Assembly (NCBI RefSeq): GCF_014204915.1
Contig: NZ_JACHMH010000001.1
Coordinates: 1,488,001-1,552,000, forward strand
DNA length: 64,000 bases
DNA from: Crossiella cryophila
GTDB taxonomy: Bacteria > Actinomycetota > Actinomycetes > Mycobacteriales > Pseudonocardiaceae
Reading direction: 5' to 3'
Shown: positions 26,979-35,452 of the stretch, piece by piece
Layout: the number at the start of each line of letters is the position of its first letter
Numbering within the stretch: the first letter of the stretch is position 1
Notes under the pieces: model-generated
Databases searched by the model: none
What the model was told of the DNA's origin: nothing
The model's input: only the letters and a program-made list of their open reading frames with translations
Position numbers and translations under genes: made by a program

Positions 26979-27476
26979 ATGAGCGCCGCGGTGCTCTCCC
27001 TCGGTTCCAACCTGGGGGACCGGCTCGGTCACCTCCAGTTCGCGGTGGCCGGGTTCGGGGCCGCGGTGCGCGCGGTGTCCCCGGTGTATGAGACCGCCCC
27101 TTGGGGCGTGACCGACCAGGACGACTTCCTCAACGCGGTGTTGCTGGTCGAAGATCCGGCCACCGACGAGTGGGGGTGGTTGCGCCGTGGCCAGGAACTG
27201 GAGAATGCGGCCGGCCGGGTCCGGACCCTGCGGTGGGGGCCGCGGACCCTGGACGTCGACGTGGTGACCGTCGACGGGGTGCGCTCGGACCACCCTGACC
27301 TGCTGCTGCCGCATCCGGGCACCCCGGAGCGGGCCACCGTGCTCGCGCCATGGCTGGACGTCGAGCCCGCCGCGATCCTGCCCGGCCACGGCCCGGTCGC
27401 CGCGCTGCTGTCCGCGCTGTCGATGGACGGGGTGCGCAGGCGGGACGACCTCACGCTCACCCTCCCGCCGGCGTAG
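26979..27476 (+). CDS. folK: 2-amino-4-hydroxy-6-hydroxymethyldihydropteridine pyrophosphokinase
   Basis: 165 residues. It begins SAAVLSLGSNLGDRLGHL and shows SPVYETAPWGVTDQDDFLNAV and RWGPRTLDVDVVTVDG, which contain the ATP and pterin binding Arg/Asp pairs of HPPK. It transfers pyrophosphate from ATP to 6-hydroxymethyl-dihydropterin, feeding FolP. It starts four bases after folB and closes the folate part of the operon. Confidence 0.96.
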   Translation: MSAAVLSLGSNLGDRLGHLQFAVAGFGAAVRAVSPVYETAPWGVTDQDDFLNAVLLVEDPATDEWGWLRRGQELENAAGRVRTLRWGPRTLDVDVVTVDGVRSDHPDLLLPHPGTPERATVLAPWLDVEPAAILPGHGPVAALLSALSMDGVRRRDDLTLTLPPA

Positions 27477-27486
27477 GAGGCCGAGG

Positions 27487-28887
27487 TTGACGCACCACCG
27501 CCCCGGTGAGGCCATGCTGCTCGCCGAGTCCGCGCTGCGCTCGGCGCGGTCGCTGGCCGAGCGGGGCCGGGACGACGAGGCGGAGGTGCTGTGCCGGGAG
27601 GGCCTGACCGAGCTGCCCGGTCCGCCCACCCCGGAGACCGACCGGCTGTGCGTGGAACTGCTGGAACTGTTGCTGCTGCTCACCGAACCGCGCTGGAGCC
27701 GGAGCCCGGAGTTCCGCTCGGCCAACCCGGTGGAGCGCTGGGCCGCTGACGCCGAGGCCGCCGCGACCCGGATCGGCGATCTGCAACTGCGGATCAGGGC
27801 CGCCTCGGTGGCCGGCCGGGTGCTGCACCGCACCCAGGGCGTGGAGGCGGCGCTGGCCGTGCAGCAGCGGGCGGTGGAGCTGGCCAGGCAGAGCGGGGAC
27901 GCGGTGGTGCAGTTCCTCACCCTGTCCGCCTACGGCCGGGAGCTGACCAAACGCGATCTGCGCGCCGGGCTGGCGGTGCTGCTGGAGGCGGAGAAGCGGG
28001 CCAAGGCGAGTCCGGAGATCACCGGCAGCCGGTCCTCGGTGCTGCGCGGGGCCTTCCGGCGGACCGAGCTGGAGATCGGCGTCGGCGAGTTCGACGCCGG
28101 CTATCTGGGCATCGCCAAGTCCCGGCTGGAGTTCGCGGTGGCCCGGCTGCGCGGTGAGCCGGAGTCCGCGCGGCTGCTGCCCATCGGGCTCAACCACCTG
28201 GCCCAGGTGCAGCTCGCGGCCGGGCTGTGGGATCCGGCCGCGGACACCCTGACCGAGGCCGCCGGACTCGGTGACGGCGCCCCGGACCCTTGGCACGCCT
28301 ACAACCTGGCCCTGTTCGGCCGGCTGCGGGTGGAGCTGGGCGATCTGGCCGCCGGGGTGCACGTGCTGGAGTCGGCCTGGGCCGAGACCGGCCGCACGCC
28401 CTCGGTGACCGTGGCCACCCTGGTGTGCAACCTCTACGCCGAGGGCCTGCTGGTCACCGCGGGCCGCCGGGCTGATGTGCTCGGCGCGGCCGAGGAACTG
28501 CTCGCGGCGAACCTGGAACGGTGTCAGCGGGCGGCCATGGTGCGCAGCGAGGTCACCGCGCACTCGCTGCTGGCCCGGCTGCACCTGGCACTGGACGAGT
28601 TGCCGCAGGCCCAGGCCGCCAGCACCGCCGCGGTGGAGCTGTACGCCCGGCGTGGTCCGCTGCCCACCGTGCGCGGCGAGGAGATCCTGTACTGGCACGC
28701 CGAGGTGCAGCGGCGCTCCGGGCGCTTCGACGCCGCGGTGGAGACGCTGGCCAGGGCGCGGCAGCTGGTGCGGACCAAGGCGGGTTCGCTGGACCCGGAG
28801 CTGCGGGAGTTCTACCTCGCGGTGCCGCTGAACCAGCGCGTGGCCGCGCCCATGGACGGGGTGGCCGAGGGAATGGGGAGCATATGA
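27487..28887 (+). CDS. helical-repeat (TPR-like) protein
   Basis: 466 residues, nearly all alpha-helical and Ala/Leu/Glu-rich, with repeating helix pairs such as AALAVQQRAVELARQSGD and HSLLARLHLALDELPQAQAA that resemble TPR units. No DNA-binding or enzymatic domain is visible. It starts at TTG 27487 behind AGGAGG and its stop overlaps the DUF3180 start (ATGA). The M. tuberculosis fol operon has no counterpart that I recall, so this may be an inserted lineage gene. Confidence 0.65.
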   Translation: MTHHRPGEAMLLAESALRSARSLAERGRDDEAEVLCREGLTELPGPPTPETDRLCVELLELLLLLTEPRWSRSPEFRSANPVERWAADAEAAATRIGDLQLRIRAASVAGRVLHRTQGVEAALAVQQRAVELARQSGDAVVQFLTLSAYGRELTKRDLRAGLAVLLEAEKRAKASPEITGSRSSVLRGAFRRTELEIGVGEFDAGYLGIAKSRLEFAVARLRGEPESARLLPIGLNHLAQVQLAAGLWDPAADTLTEAAGLGDGAPDPWHAYNLALFGRLRVELGDLAAGVHVLESAWAETGRTPSVTVATLVCNLYAEGLLVTAGRRADVLGAAEELLAANLERCQRAAMVRSEVTAHSLLARLHLALDELPQAQAASTAAVELYARRGPLPTVRGEEILYWHAEVQRRSGRFDAAVETLARARQLVRTKAGSLDPELREFYLAVPLNQRVAAPMDGVAEGMGSI

Positions 28888-29342
28888 GGTTCACCAGGGC
28901 CCGCGATCTTGTGGTGCCCGGTCTCGTGCTGGCCGTTGTGGCATATCTCGCACTGCGACTTGCCTACGGCTACGTGCCAAGGGTGCCGGTGCTCGCGGGG
29001 GTCACGCTGCTGCCGGTGGCCCTCGGCGAGGTGTGGTGGGCCTTCGTGCTGCGCGGCCGGATCCAGCGCCGCCCGAACGCGCGGCTGCTCGAACCGTTGG
29101 TCGCCGCCCGCTCGGTCGCGCTGGCCAAGGCGTCCTCGCTGGCCGGGGCGGTGCTGCTGGGGGTGTGGCTGGGTGTGCTGGCCTACGTGCTGCCGTTGCA
29201 GGGACAGCTCGCGGCGGCGCAGAACGACACCGTGCCCGCGGTGCTGGGCGCGTTCAGCGCGGGTGCGTTGATCGCCGCCGGGCTGTGGCTGGAGCACTGT
29301 TGCCGCACGCCGGACCAGCCGGAGGACCGGGACGCACCGTGA
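28884..29342 (+). CDS. DUF3180 membrane protein
   Basis: 152 residues with four membrane helices (DLVVPGLVLAVVAYLAL, VPVLAGVTLLPVALGEVWWA, ALAKASSLAGAVLLGVWLG, AVLGAFSAGALIAAGLWL). DUF3180 proteins are actinobacterial and routinely follow folK (Rv3605c). Their role is unknown. The start is coupled to the previous stop. Confidence 0.9.
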   Translation: MRFTRARDLVVPGLVLAVVAYLALRLAYGYVPRVPVLAGVTLLPVALGEVWWAFVLRGRIQRRPNARLLEPLVAARSVALAKASSLAGAVLLGVWLGVLAYVLPLQGQLAAAQNDTVPAVLGAFSAGALIAAGLWLEHCCRTPDQPEDRDAP

Positions 29343-29450
29343 CCTGTGGTCGCTGTCCGTGGATTTTTTCGTTGCCTGAACGACTTCCTTACCAATCCGG
29401 AACCTGACGGACAGGTCTCGAACGGATAACTCCCGGGTACCGTAGGGGCC

Positions 29451-31157
29451 ATGAACGGCCGCAGCGACTCGACCTCCGAGCCTCGCAGCACGGCCCGCGG
29501 GAACGGAATCCTGCTGCTCGGAGCCGTATTGCTCCTGGCTGCGACCGCCGCCGTGGTGCTCGTGATCAGCGACGATGCCCGATGGTTGCGGCTGGGCGTG
29601 GTCGCGGCCCTGTGGGCGGCGCTGGTCGGCGCCTTCGCCGCCGCGCGCTACCGCAAGCAGGCGGGCGAGCGGGCCCAGCGTGCCGAGGAGCTGCACCGGG
29701 TCTACGAGCTGGAGCTGGAGTGCGAGGTCGCGGCGCGGCGCGAGTACGAGCTGGAGGTCGAGGCCAAGACCAGGGAGCGGATCGAGCAGGAGTCGCGCAG
29801 CGATCTGGACGAGCTGCGCAACGAGCTGCGCGCGCTGCGGGAGAACCTGGAAGCGCTGCTGGGTGGTGAGGTGCTGGTCGAACGCGTGGCCTTACGGGCC
29901 GAATCGACCCGCATGCGCTCGCTGCCCGACCAGTCCCGCCGGCTGGCCATCTCCGACCGGTCCGACCGGGTCATCGCCTCCGCGGAGGAGCGCATCCGCA
30001 AGATCACCGCGGGCACGGTCGAACCGGTCCGCGCCCAGGCGACCCGCCAGGAGGAGAGCACCCAGCTCATCCCGGCCGTGCGCGCCGACCGCAAGGAACC
30101 CCAGCAGGACGTGCGCGCCGACGCCGCCCGCACCGCCTTCGTGTCCAAGGAGGCCGTGCGCGCCGAGGCGCAGCGCCGGGAGGCCCGGCCTGCCGCGCCG
30201 CAGCGCCAGCACGTGCCGCCGCGCAAGCAGACCACCCCCGAGCCCAGCCGCCCGGACGTGCAGCGGGACCGGGACCGGCAGCAGCCGCGCCGGGAGCCCG
30301 AGCGCCGCGAGCCGGAACGCCGCGAGCCGGAACCGGCCTTCGCCGAGACCGCCCGGCTGGCCAGGCAGGCCCAGCCGCAACCGCAGCCCAAGCCGCAGCC
30401 CGTGCTCAAGCAGCAGCCCGCGCAGCGGCCGGAGTTCCGCCGCCCGGAACCGGCCAGTGCCTCGATCGTGGCCGAGCTGGACGGCGGCGCGTCCACCTGG
30501 ACCGAGACCCCGCCCGCCCGCCCTGCCCGCCCGGAACCCGCGGTGACCCGCGGCGAGGTGATCGGCAGCGGCCAGGTGCAGCGCCCGGCCCAGCCGCCGC
30601 GGCCGGCCGAGCGGCCCGAGTTCCATCCCACTATCGGTGATCGTCACCCCGAGCCGAGTGCACCCGCGGTGATCGACCACACTGAGGTGGTGGCCCGTCG
30701 TTACCGCCCCGACCCGGAACCCAACGAGCCCGCCGCGACCCCGTCCTGGGCGTTCGACTCCGGCTCTTCCTCGAGCAGCTCGACCCCGTCCTCCTGGACG
30801 GAGGCCGAATCCACCGGCCGCCGCCGCAAGCCGGAGTACGAGCCGGAGGAGCCGGCCGGCCGCAGGCGCAAGCCGGAGTTCGAGTTCGAGGAAGCCCCCG
30901 CCGAGCCCGCGGGCCGTCGCCGCAAGCCCGAACCGGAACCGGAGTCCGAGGCCCCCGGCGGCGGTCGCCGCCGCAAGCCGGAAAGCTCCTGGGACGCCCT
31001 CGGCGGCTGGAACCCGGAACTCTCCGACGACGCCAGCCGCTCCCGGCTGGACCCGGACACCGGCGCGCACGGCGGTGGCGGCAAGTCGGTCAGCGAACTG
31101 CTGGCCGCGCACGGCAACACCGAGCCGCCGCGGCGTCGTCGCCGCAAGGACGACTAG
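29451..31157 (+). CDS. DUF6779-like membrane protein with coiled coil and repeat tail
   Basis: 568 residues. Two N-terminal membrane helices (GILLLGAVLLLAATAAVVLV, then LRLGVVAALWAALVGAFAAA; about 18-65) precede a coiled coil (about 70-150, Glu/Arg/Leu-rich) with EALLGGEVLVERVALRAEST, the conserved core of this family. The remainder is disordered and Pro/Arg/Glu-rich, ending with four copies of GRRRKPE (30816-30983) and a conserved-looking SVSELLAAHG. Rv3604c occupies the same position in M. tuberculosis. It is probably a membrane-attached scaffold; function unknown. Confidence 0.8.
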   Translation: MNGRSDSTSEPRSTARGNGILLLGAVLLLAATAAVVLVISDDARWLRLGVVAALWAALVGAFAAARYRKQAGERAQRAEELHRVYELELECEVAARREYELEVEAKTRERIEQESRSDLDELRNELRALRENLEALLGGEVLVERVALRAESTRMRSLPDQSRRLAISDRSDRVIASAEERIRKITAGTVEPVRAQATRQEESTQLIPAVRADRKEPQQDVRADAARTAFVSKEAVRAEAQRREARPAAPQRQHVPPRKQTTPEPSRPDVQRDRDRQQPRREPERREPERREPEPAFAETARLARQAQPQPQPKPQPVLKQQPAQRPEFRRPEPASASIVAELDGGASTWTETPPARPARPEPAVTRGEVIGSGQVQRPAQPPRPAERPEFHPTIGDRHPEPSAPAVIDHTEVVARRYRPDPEPNEPAATPSWAFDSGSSSSSSTPSSWTEAESTGRRRKPEYEPEEPAGRRRKPEFEFEEAPAEPAGRRRKPEPEPESEAPGGGRRRKPESSWDALGGWNPELSDDASRSRLDPDTGAHGGGGKSVSELLAAHGNTEPPRRRRRKDD

Positions 31158-32306
31158 TCACTTGTCCACGTCGCCGACGATCACGGCGAAGGACCCCAGC
31201 ACCGCGGGCAGGGCCGCCACCGGCGTGCCCGGCAGCAGCGCCGCCAGTGCCTGGATGTTGTTGAACGACGGGGTGCGCAGTTTGAGCCGCCATGGCGTTT
31301 TCTCGCCGCGGGAGCTGAGGTGCACGCCGGAGACGCCCAGCGGCGCCTCGCCCCAGGTGTAGACCGAGCCCTCAGGGGCCTTGACCGCCTTGGGCAGGCG
31401 CAGGTTCACCGGGCCCGGCGGCAGGCTGGTCAGGCAGTGCCGGGCCAGGCGCAGGGACTGTTCGACCTCGCCTGCCAGGCAGCGGACCCTGGCCAGGGCG
31501 TCGCCCTCGGTGGCCAGCACCGGGGTCACCGCCAGTTCGGGGTAGGCCAGGGTTGGCGAGTCCCGGCGCAGGTCGAAGTCGAGGCCGCTGGCCCGGCCTG
31601 CCGGGCCGGTGACGCCAAGGGCCATCGCGTCGGCGGCGCTGAGCATGCCGATGCCCCGGTACCCCGCCACGAACTCCGGTGAGTCCACAGTGGACATGAT
31701 CGCGGTCAACGCTGTGTCCACAGTGGACAGTGCTGCGGTGGTTTGGCCAGTCCAGCCCGCCGGCACGTCCTCGCGCAGGCCGCCGATGCGGCTGGCCATG
31801 AAGTGGATCCGGCCGCCGGAGGCCGCCTCCATCACGGCCTGGATGGCCTGCGTCCCGACCTGGGCTGACCTGGTTGCCTCGGTGGACCCGCCCTCGGCCG
31901 AGCGGGTCAGCGGGGTCAGGAAGATCAGGTGCGCGAGCAGCCGGTTCAGCTCGCACAGCAGGGTGCGCAGCCAGAGTGCGCGGGCCGGGACGTCCATCCC
32001 GGTCATCCGCTCCACCGCCTGGGCCACCACCACCTCGTTGCAGAAGGCGGCCAGCCAGTCGTGCCGGTTGGCCAGGGTGAGCACCTGCCGGTAGTCGCGG
32101 ACCTCGAACAGCTTCTCCGCACCCCGGTGCAGGTGTCCGACCAGCGGTTCGGCCGCGGTGATCGTGGTGCCGTCCAGGGTCAGGCGCAGCCGGTAGGCCC
32201 CGTGCGCGCTGGGGTGCAGCGGGCCGAGGTCGACCACCCGGTCCACCCCGAGGTGGGCCGCGCCCGCGCCGACTCCGACGATCTCCTGCCTGCTCACGCC
32301 GGTCAT
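31158..32306 (-). CDS. orphan NuoD/49-kDa subunit-like protein
   Basis: 382 residues aligning along the whole NuoD/NDUFS2 family. GPLHPSAHG near residue 29 matches the quinone-site loop, HLHRGAEKLFEV near 58-69 contains Arg61 (codon 32124-32126), equivalent to human NDUFS2 Arg118 (mature Arg85), the site methylated by NDUFAF7. The quinone-binding Tyr of the DYV segment (human Tyr141) is Trp84 here (RHDWLAAF). No other nuo genes lie nearby, so this is not part of a complex I operon. Its ATG overlaps the stop of the methyltransferase gene (ATGA). It may be a repurposed complex I fold. Confidence 0.85.
   Translation of the reverse strand: MTGVSRQEIVGVGAGAAHLGVDRVVDLGPLHPSAHGAYRLRLTLDGTTITAAEPLVGHLHRGAEKLFEVRDYRQVLTLANRHDWLAAFCNEVVVAQAVERMTGMDVPARALWLRTLLCELNRLLAHLIFLTPLTRSAEGGSTEATRSAQVGTQAIQAVMEAASGGRIHFMASRIGGLREDVPAGWTGQTTAALSTVDTALTAIMSTVDSPEFVAGYRGIGMLSAADAMALGVTGPAGRASGLDFDLRRDSPTLAYPELAVTPVLATEGDALARVRCLAGEVEQSLRLARHCLTSLPPGPVNLRLPKAVKAPEGSVYTWGEAPLGVSGVHLSSRGEKTPWRLKLRTPSFNNIQALAALLPGTPVAALPAVLGSFAVIVGDVDK
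31683..31728. repeat. two copies of the palindrome GTCCACAGTGGAC
   Basis: Exact 13-base palindromes at 31683-31695 and 31716-31728 within the NuoD-like gene, 33 bases apart. The same word (centre A or T) is exact at 18595-18607, 33086-33098 and 62746-62758, with a one-mismatch copy at 32857-32869. Confidence 0.8.
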
Positions 32307-33268
32307 GCTCGCATGAGCTGCGGCGCGGGCGTGCCCGCGGTGCTCTGCAACAGCCAGTGGAAGCCGCCCAGTCCGGCCGGGTCCAGCAGTTCGTGTGCCC
32401 GGCCCGCGGCGGCGGTCGCGCTCAGCCAGGCGGCCGGGTCGGTGGCGGCCAGGCCGGACGGTGGCGTGGCCGCGGTGAGGCCGAGTGCGCGCAGGGCGGC
32501 TGACTGCGTGCTCAGCACGGTCGAACCGGCCGCGGCGGCACTGGCGCAGGCGTCCATGGCCACGTGCGCCGTGAGGTCGCAGGAACCGTCCGGCACCGGC
32601 CTGACCTGCCGTCCGGACCGGTACCCGGTCAGCGTGCCGTCGCCGGGCCGGTCGGCCGCGAGATGTCCGTAGTCCACCGCCAGCGCCGCCCCGCGGACCC
32701 TGGCCAGCGCGGCGGCCCAGGCCGCGTCCCTGGTGGTGCCGACCTCGGCCCGGTGGGCCCCCGGCCACCACCGCCGCAACCAGTCCCGCTCCGCCGCCCC
32801 GGCCTCCGGACCCGGCTGCTCAGCGCCGTGCTCGTCGACCAGCACTCGCCGGATGAGTCCATTGTGGACGGTGATGACCGGGCACGGGATCGCGTCCAGC
32901 CACTCGTGCCCGACCAGCAGTCCGAGCACCTGCTCCGGCAGCTCGTGAAACCAGTGAACTCCAGGTATATCCCGGCTTGGTCCCAGATCCACCGCGGTCA
33001 CCCGCAGTCGGCTGGACAGCCTTGGCGGGGCCAGCCGGAGGACCGTCTCGGCCAGTTCGCCGCCACCCGCTCCCATGTCCACAAAGTCCACAGTGGACGG
33101 TCGGCCGAGGCCGTGGTCCACCCGGTCCAGCAGCACCAGCAGTGCCTCGGCCAGTTCGGGGCCGACCAGCGGCGCGGTGCGGAAATGCCCGGCCGGACGC
33201 TCCCCACGGGTAAAGAACCCCCCATTGGAGTACAACGCATTCCACCAGGCGTCCTGCCAGTCCCGCAT
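32303..33268 (-). CDS. NDUFAF7/MidA-family SAM-dependent methyltransferase
   Basis: 321 residues of the DUF185 (Methyltransf_28) family. The SAM site is VDFVDMGAGGGELAET (about residues 61-76); GHEWLDAIPCPV (about 122-133) matches the NE-x-x-DALP motif; AVDYGHLAADRPGDGTLTGY (about 213-232) matches the conserved DYG..TL.AY segment. The human member dimethylates an Arg of the complex I 49-kDa subunit. Here the gene directly precedes and overlaps a NuoD-like gene. It diverges from the PrsW gene with only 17-23 bases between starts. Confidence 0.87.
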   Translation of the reverse strand: MRDWQDAWWNALYSNGGFFTRGERPAGHFRTAPLVGPELAEALLVLLDRVDHGLGRPSTVDFVDMGAGGGELAETVLRLAPPRLSSRLRVTAVDLGPSRDIPGVHWFHELPEQVLGLLVGHEWLDAIPCPVITVHNGLIRRVLVDEHGAEQPGPEAGAAERDWLRRWWPGAHRAEVGTTRDAAWAAALARVRGAALAVDYGHLAADRPGDGTLTGYRSGRQVRPVPDGSCDLTAHVAMDACASAAAAGSTVLSTQSAALRALGLTAATPPSGLAATDPAAWLSATAAAGRAHELLDPAGLGGFHWLLQSTAGTPAPQLMRA

Positions 33269-33291
33269 GTGCTGACCGTAAAGTCTTGATC
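33269..33291. promoter_or_regulatory. very short divergent promoter region
   Basis: Only 23 bases separate ATG 33268 (minus) from GTG 33292 (plus), or 17 from the alternative TTG 33286. TAAAGT (33280-33285) is a likely plus-strand -10, which places the start site at or next to the GTG, so the message would be leaderless. No SD is visible for either gene. Confidence 0.5.
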
Positions 33292-34452
33292 GTGACCGCG
33301 CCTGAAGCCCCCGTGTCGCCTCGACTCGACCAGTTCGCCCGGCGCCGCCGGGCGGTGATCGGCTCGGTGCTCGGCCTGACCGTGCTGGGGGTGTCCGGCC
33401 TGGTGTTGCTGGGTGTGGCCACCGCACGGGTCGGGTTCGAGGCCGTGCTGGTCGGCGCGCTGGCCGCGCTGCTGCCGGTGATCCCCGTGGTTGGCGCCTT
33501 CCTGTGGGTGGACCGCTGGGAGCCCGAACCGGCCAGGCTGCTGCTGGCCGCCTTCCTCTGGGGCGCCTGCGGGGCCACCGCGAGCGCGCTGCTGGTCAAC
33601 GACACCGCCCAGCACCTCGGCGAGATCCTGCTCGGCCACGGCGAGGGCGACCTGATCACCTCGGTGATCTCCGCCCCGCTGGTTGAGGAGGCGGGCAAGG
33701 GCCTGTTCGTGGTGGCCCTGCTCTGGCGGCGGCGGCACGAGTTCGACGGGATCGTGGACGGCATCGTCTACTCCGGCATGGTCGCGGCCGGGTTCGCCTT
33801 CACCGAGAACATCTTCTACTTCGGCCGCGCCTTCGCCGAGTACGGCCTCGGCGGCATCAGCAGCGGTGTGATCGCGGTGTTCATCCTGCGCGGCGTGCTC
33901 TCCCCGTTCGCGCACCCGCTGTTCACCGTGATGCTGGGTATCGGCGCGGGCATCGCCGCCTCCACCGGCAACCGCGCGATCAAGGTGCTCGCCCCGGTGG
34001 CGGGCTTCCTGCTCGCGGTCACCCTGCACGCGCTGTGGAACGGCGCGGCCACCTTCGGCGGTGGGCTTGGCTTCCTCAACACCTACTTCGCCATCATGTT
34101 CCCGATCTTCATCGCCACCGTGGCACTGGTCATCTGGCAGCGCCGCCGCGAGCAGCGGGTGATCACCGGCGAGCTGCCGGAGATGGCCAGCAACGGCTGG
34201 ATCGCACCCAGCGAGGTCAAACTGCTGGCCACCCTGCCCGGCCGCCGCTGGTGGCGCAGCGCGGTGCACAAGCGCTCCGGCGAACGCGCGTCCAGGGCGG
34301 TGGCCGAGTACCAGGTGGCGGTCACCGAACTCGCCTTCCTGCGGCACCGCATCGGGCCGGGCCCCGCCCCGCGCGAGCTGGCCGACCGCCACTCGGAACT
34401 GCTGGTCGCGCTGACCAGGGCCAGGGAGATCGCCAGCGGTTCACCGGGCTGA
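33292..34452 (+). CDS. PrsW-family intramembrane metalloprotease
   Basis: 386 residues with eight or nine membrane helices. The PrsW motifs are all present: VEEAGKGLF (EExxK, about residues 130-138), GFAFTENIFY (FxxxEN, about 165-174), FAHPLFTVMLG (HxxxT, about 206-216) and LHALWNGA (about 245-252). Family members cleave membrane anti-sigma factors or process small membrane peptides. A cytoplasmic C-terminal tail of about 90 residues follows the last helix. No anti-sigma partner is adjacent. Confidence 0.9.
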   Translation: MTAPEAPVSPRLDQFARRRRAVIGSVLGLTVLGVSGLVLLGVATARVGFEAVLVGALAALLPVIPVVGAFLWVDRWEPEPARLLLAAFLWGACGATASALLVNDTAQHLGEILLGHGEGDLITSVISAPLVEEAGKGLFVVALLWRRRHEFDGIVDGIVYSGMVAAGFAFTENIFYFGRAFAEYGLGGISSGVIAVFILRGVLSPFAHPLFTVMLGIGAGIAASTGNRAIKVLAPVAGFLLAVTLHALWNGAATFGGGLGFLNTYFAIMFPIFIATVALVIWQRRREQRVITGELPEMASNGWIAPSEVKLLATLPGRRWWRSAVHKRSGERASRAVAEYQVAVTELAFLRHRIGPGPAPRELADRHSELLVALTRAREIASGSPG

Positions 34453-34558
34453 GCGCGACTGGTCACATTGAGCTGCCGGAGGGCTGGCCCGGGGTTACGG
34501 TGCCCAGGTCGTCCGGTACCCGCAGTGGAGCGGGACTGGAACGCCGGAAGAGGACACC

Positions 34559-35452
34559 ATGACCGACCGCCCAGCCCGACTCGCCGTCGGCGTCGTCTCG
34601 GCAGGCCGGGTCGGCGCCGTGCTCGGCGCCGCGCTGGCCAGAGCCGGACACCACGTGGTCGCGGCCGCCGCCGTGTCCACCGCCTCCCAGCGCCGGGCCG
34701 AGGCACTGCTGCCGGAGGCGGCCATCCTGCCTCCGGACCAGGTCGCCGAACGCGCCGACCTGGTGCTGCTCGCGGTGCCCGATGACGAACTGCCCGGACT
34801 GCTGCGCGGCCTGATCGCCACCGGTTCGCTGCGCGGCGGCCAGATCGTGGCGCACACCTCCGGCGCGCACGGCTCCGCACTGCTGGCCCCCGCCGCCGAA
34901 CTGGGCGCGCTGCCGCTGGCCCTGCACCCCGCGATGACCTTCACCGGCCGCCCTGAGGACCTGCAGCGCCTGGTGGCCTGCCCGTTCGGGGTGACCGCGC
35001 CCGACGGCGAGGAAATCGCCTGGAACGTGGCCGAGGCGCTGGTGGTGGAGATGGGCGCGGAACCGGTGCGCATCCCCGAGTCGGCCAGGGCGCTCTACCA
35101 CGCCGCGCTCGCGCACGGGGCCAACCACCTCATCACCCTGGTCGCCGAGGCCGCGGACCTGTTGCGCGGGGCAGGGGTGGCAGATCCCGGCCGGTTGCTG
35201 GGCCCGTTGCTCTCCGCCGCGCTGGACAACTCGCTGCGCCTTGGCGACCGGGCCCTGACCGGTCCGGTGGCCCGTGGCGATGTCGGTACGATTCGCACGC
35301 ATCTGGGCGTGCTGCGGGCGCAGGCGCCCGAATCGCTGTCCGCCTATCGGGCGCTGGCCCACCGCACCGCCGAGCGCGCGGTGGCCTCGGGTCTGCTCCG
35401 GCCTGGTCAGGCCGAGGCGGTCCACTTCGAACTCGACGAGGAGCAACCATGA
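34559..35452 (+). CDS. Rossmann and DUF2520 protein
   Basis: 297 residues. An N-terminal NAD(P)-binding fold (GVVSAGRVGAVLGAALARAG, about 9-28; ADLVLLAVPDDELPGLL, about 66-82; VAHTSGAHGSALLAP, about 100-114; LHPAMTFTG, about 123-131) is followed by a helical DUF2520 C-terminal domain (about 160-295), like 6-phosphogluconate dehydrogenase relatives. It occupies the Rv3603c position before panC and overlaps it (ATGA), suggesting a step near pantothenate synthesis; a ketopantoate-reductase-like role is an inference only. Confidence 0.85.
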   Translation: MTDRPARLAVGVVSAGRVGAVLGAALARAGHHVVAAAAVSTASQRRAEALLPEAAILPPDQVAERADLVLLAVPDDELPGLLRGLIATGSLRGGQIVAHTSGAHGSALLAPAAELGALPLALHPAMTFTGRPEDLQRLVACPFGVTAPDGEEIAWNVAEALVVEMGAEPVRIPESARALYHAALAHGANHLITLVAEAADLLRGAGVADPGRLLGPLLSAALDNSLRLGDRALTGPVARGDVGTIRTHLGVLRAQAPESLSAYRALAHRTAERAVASGLLRPGQAEAVHFELDEEQP

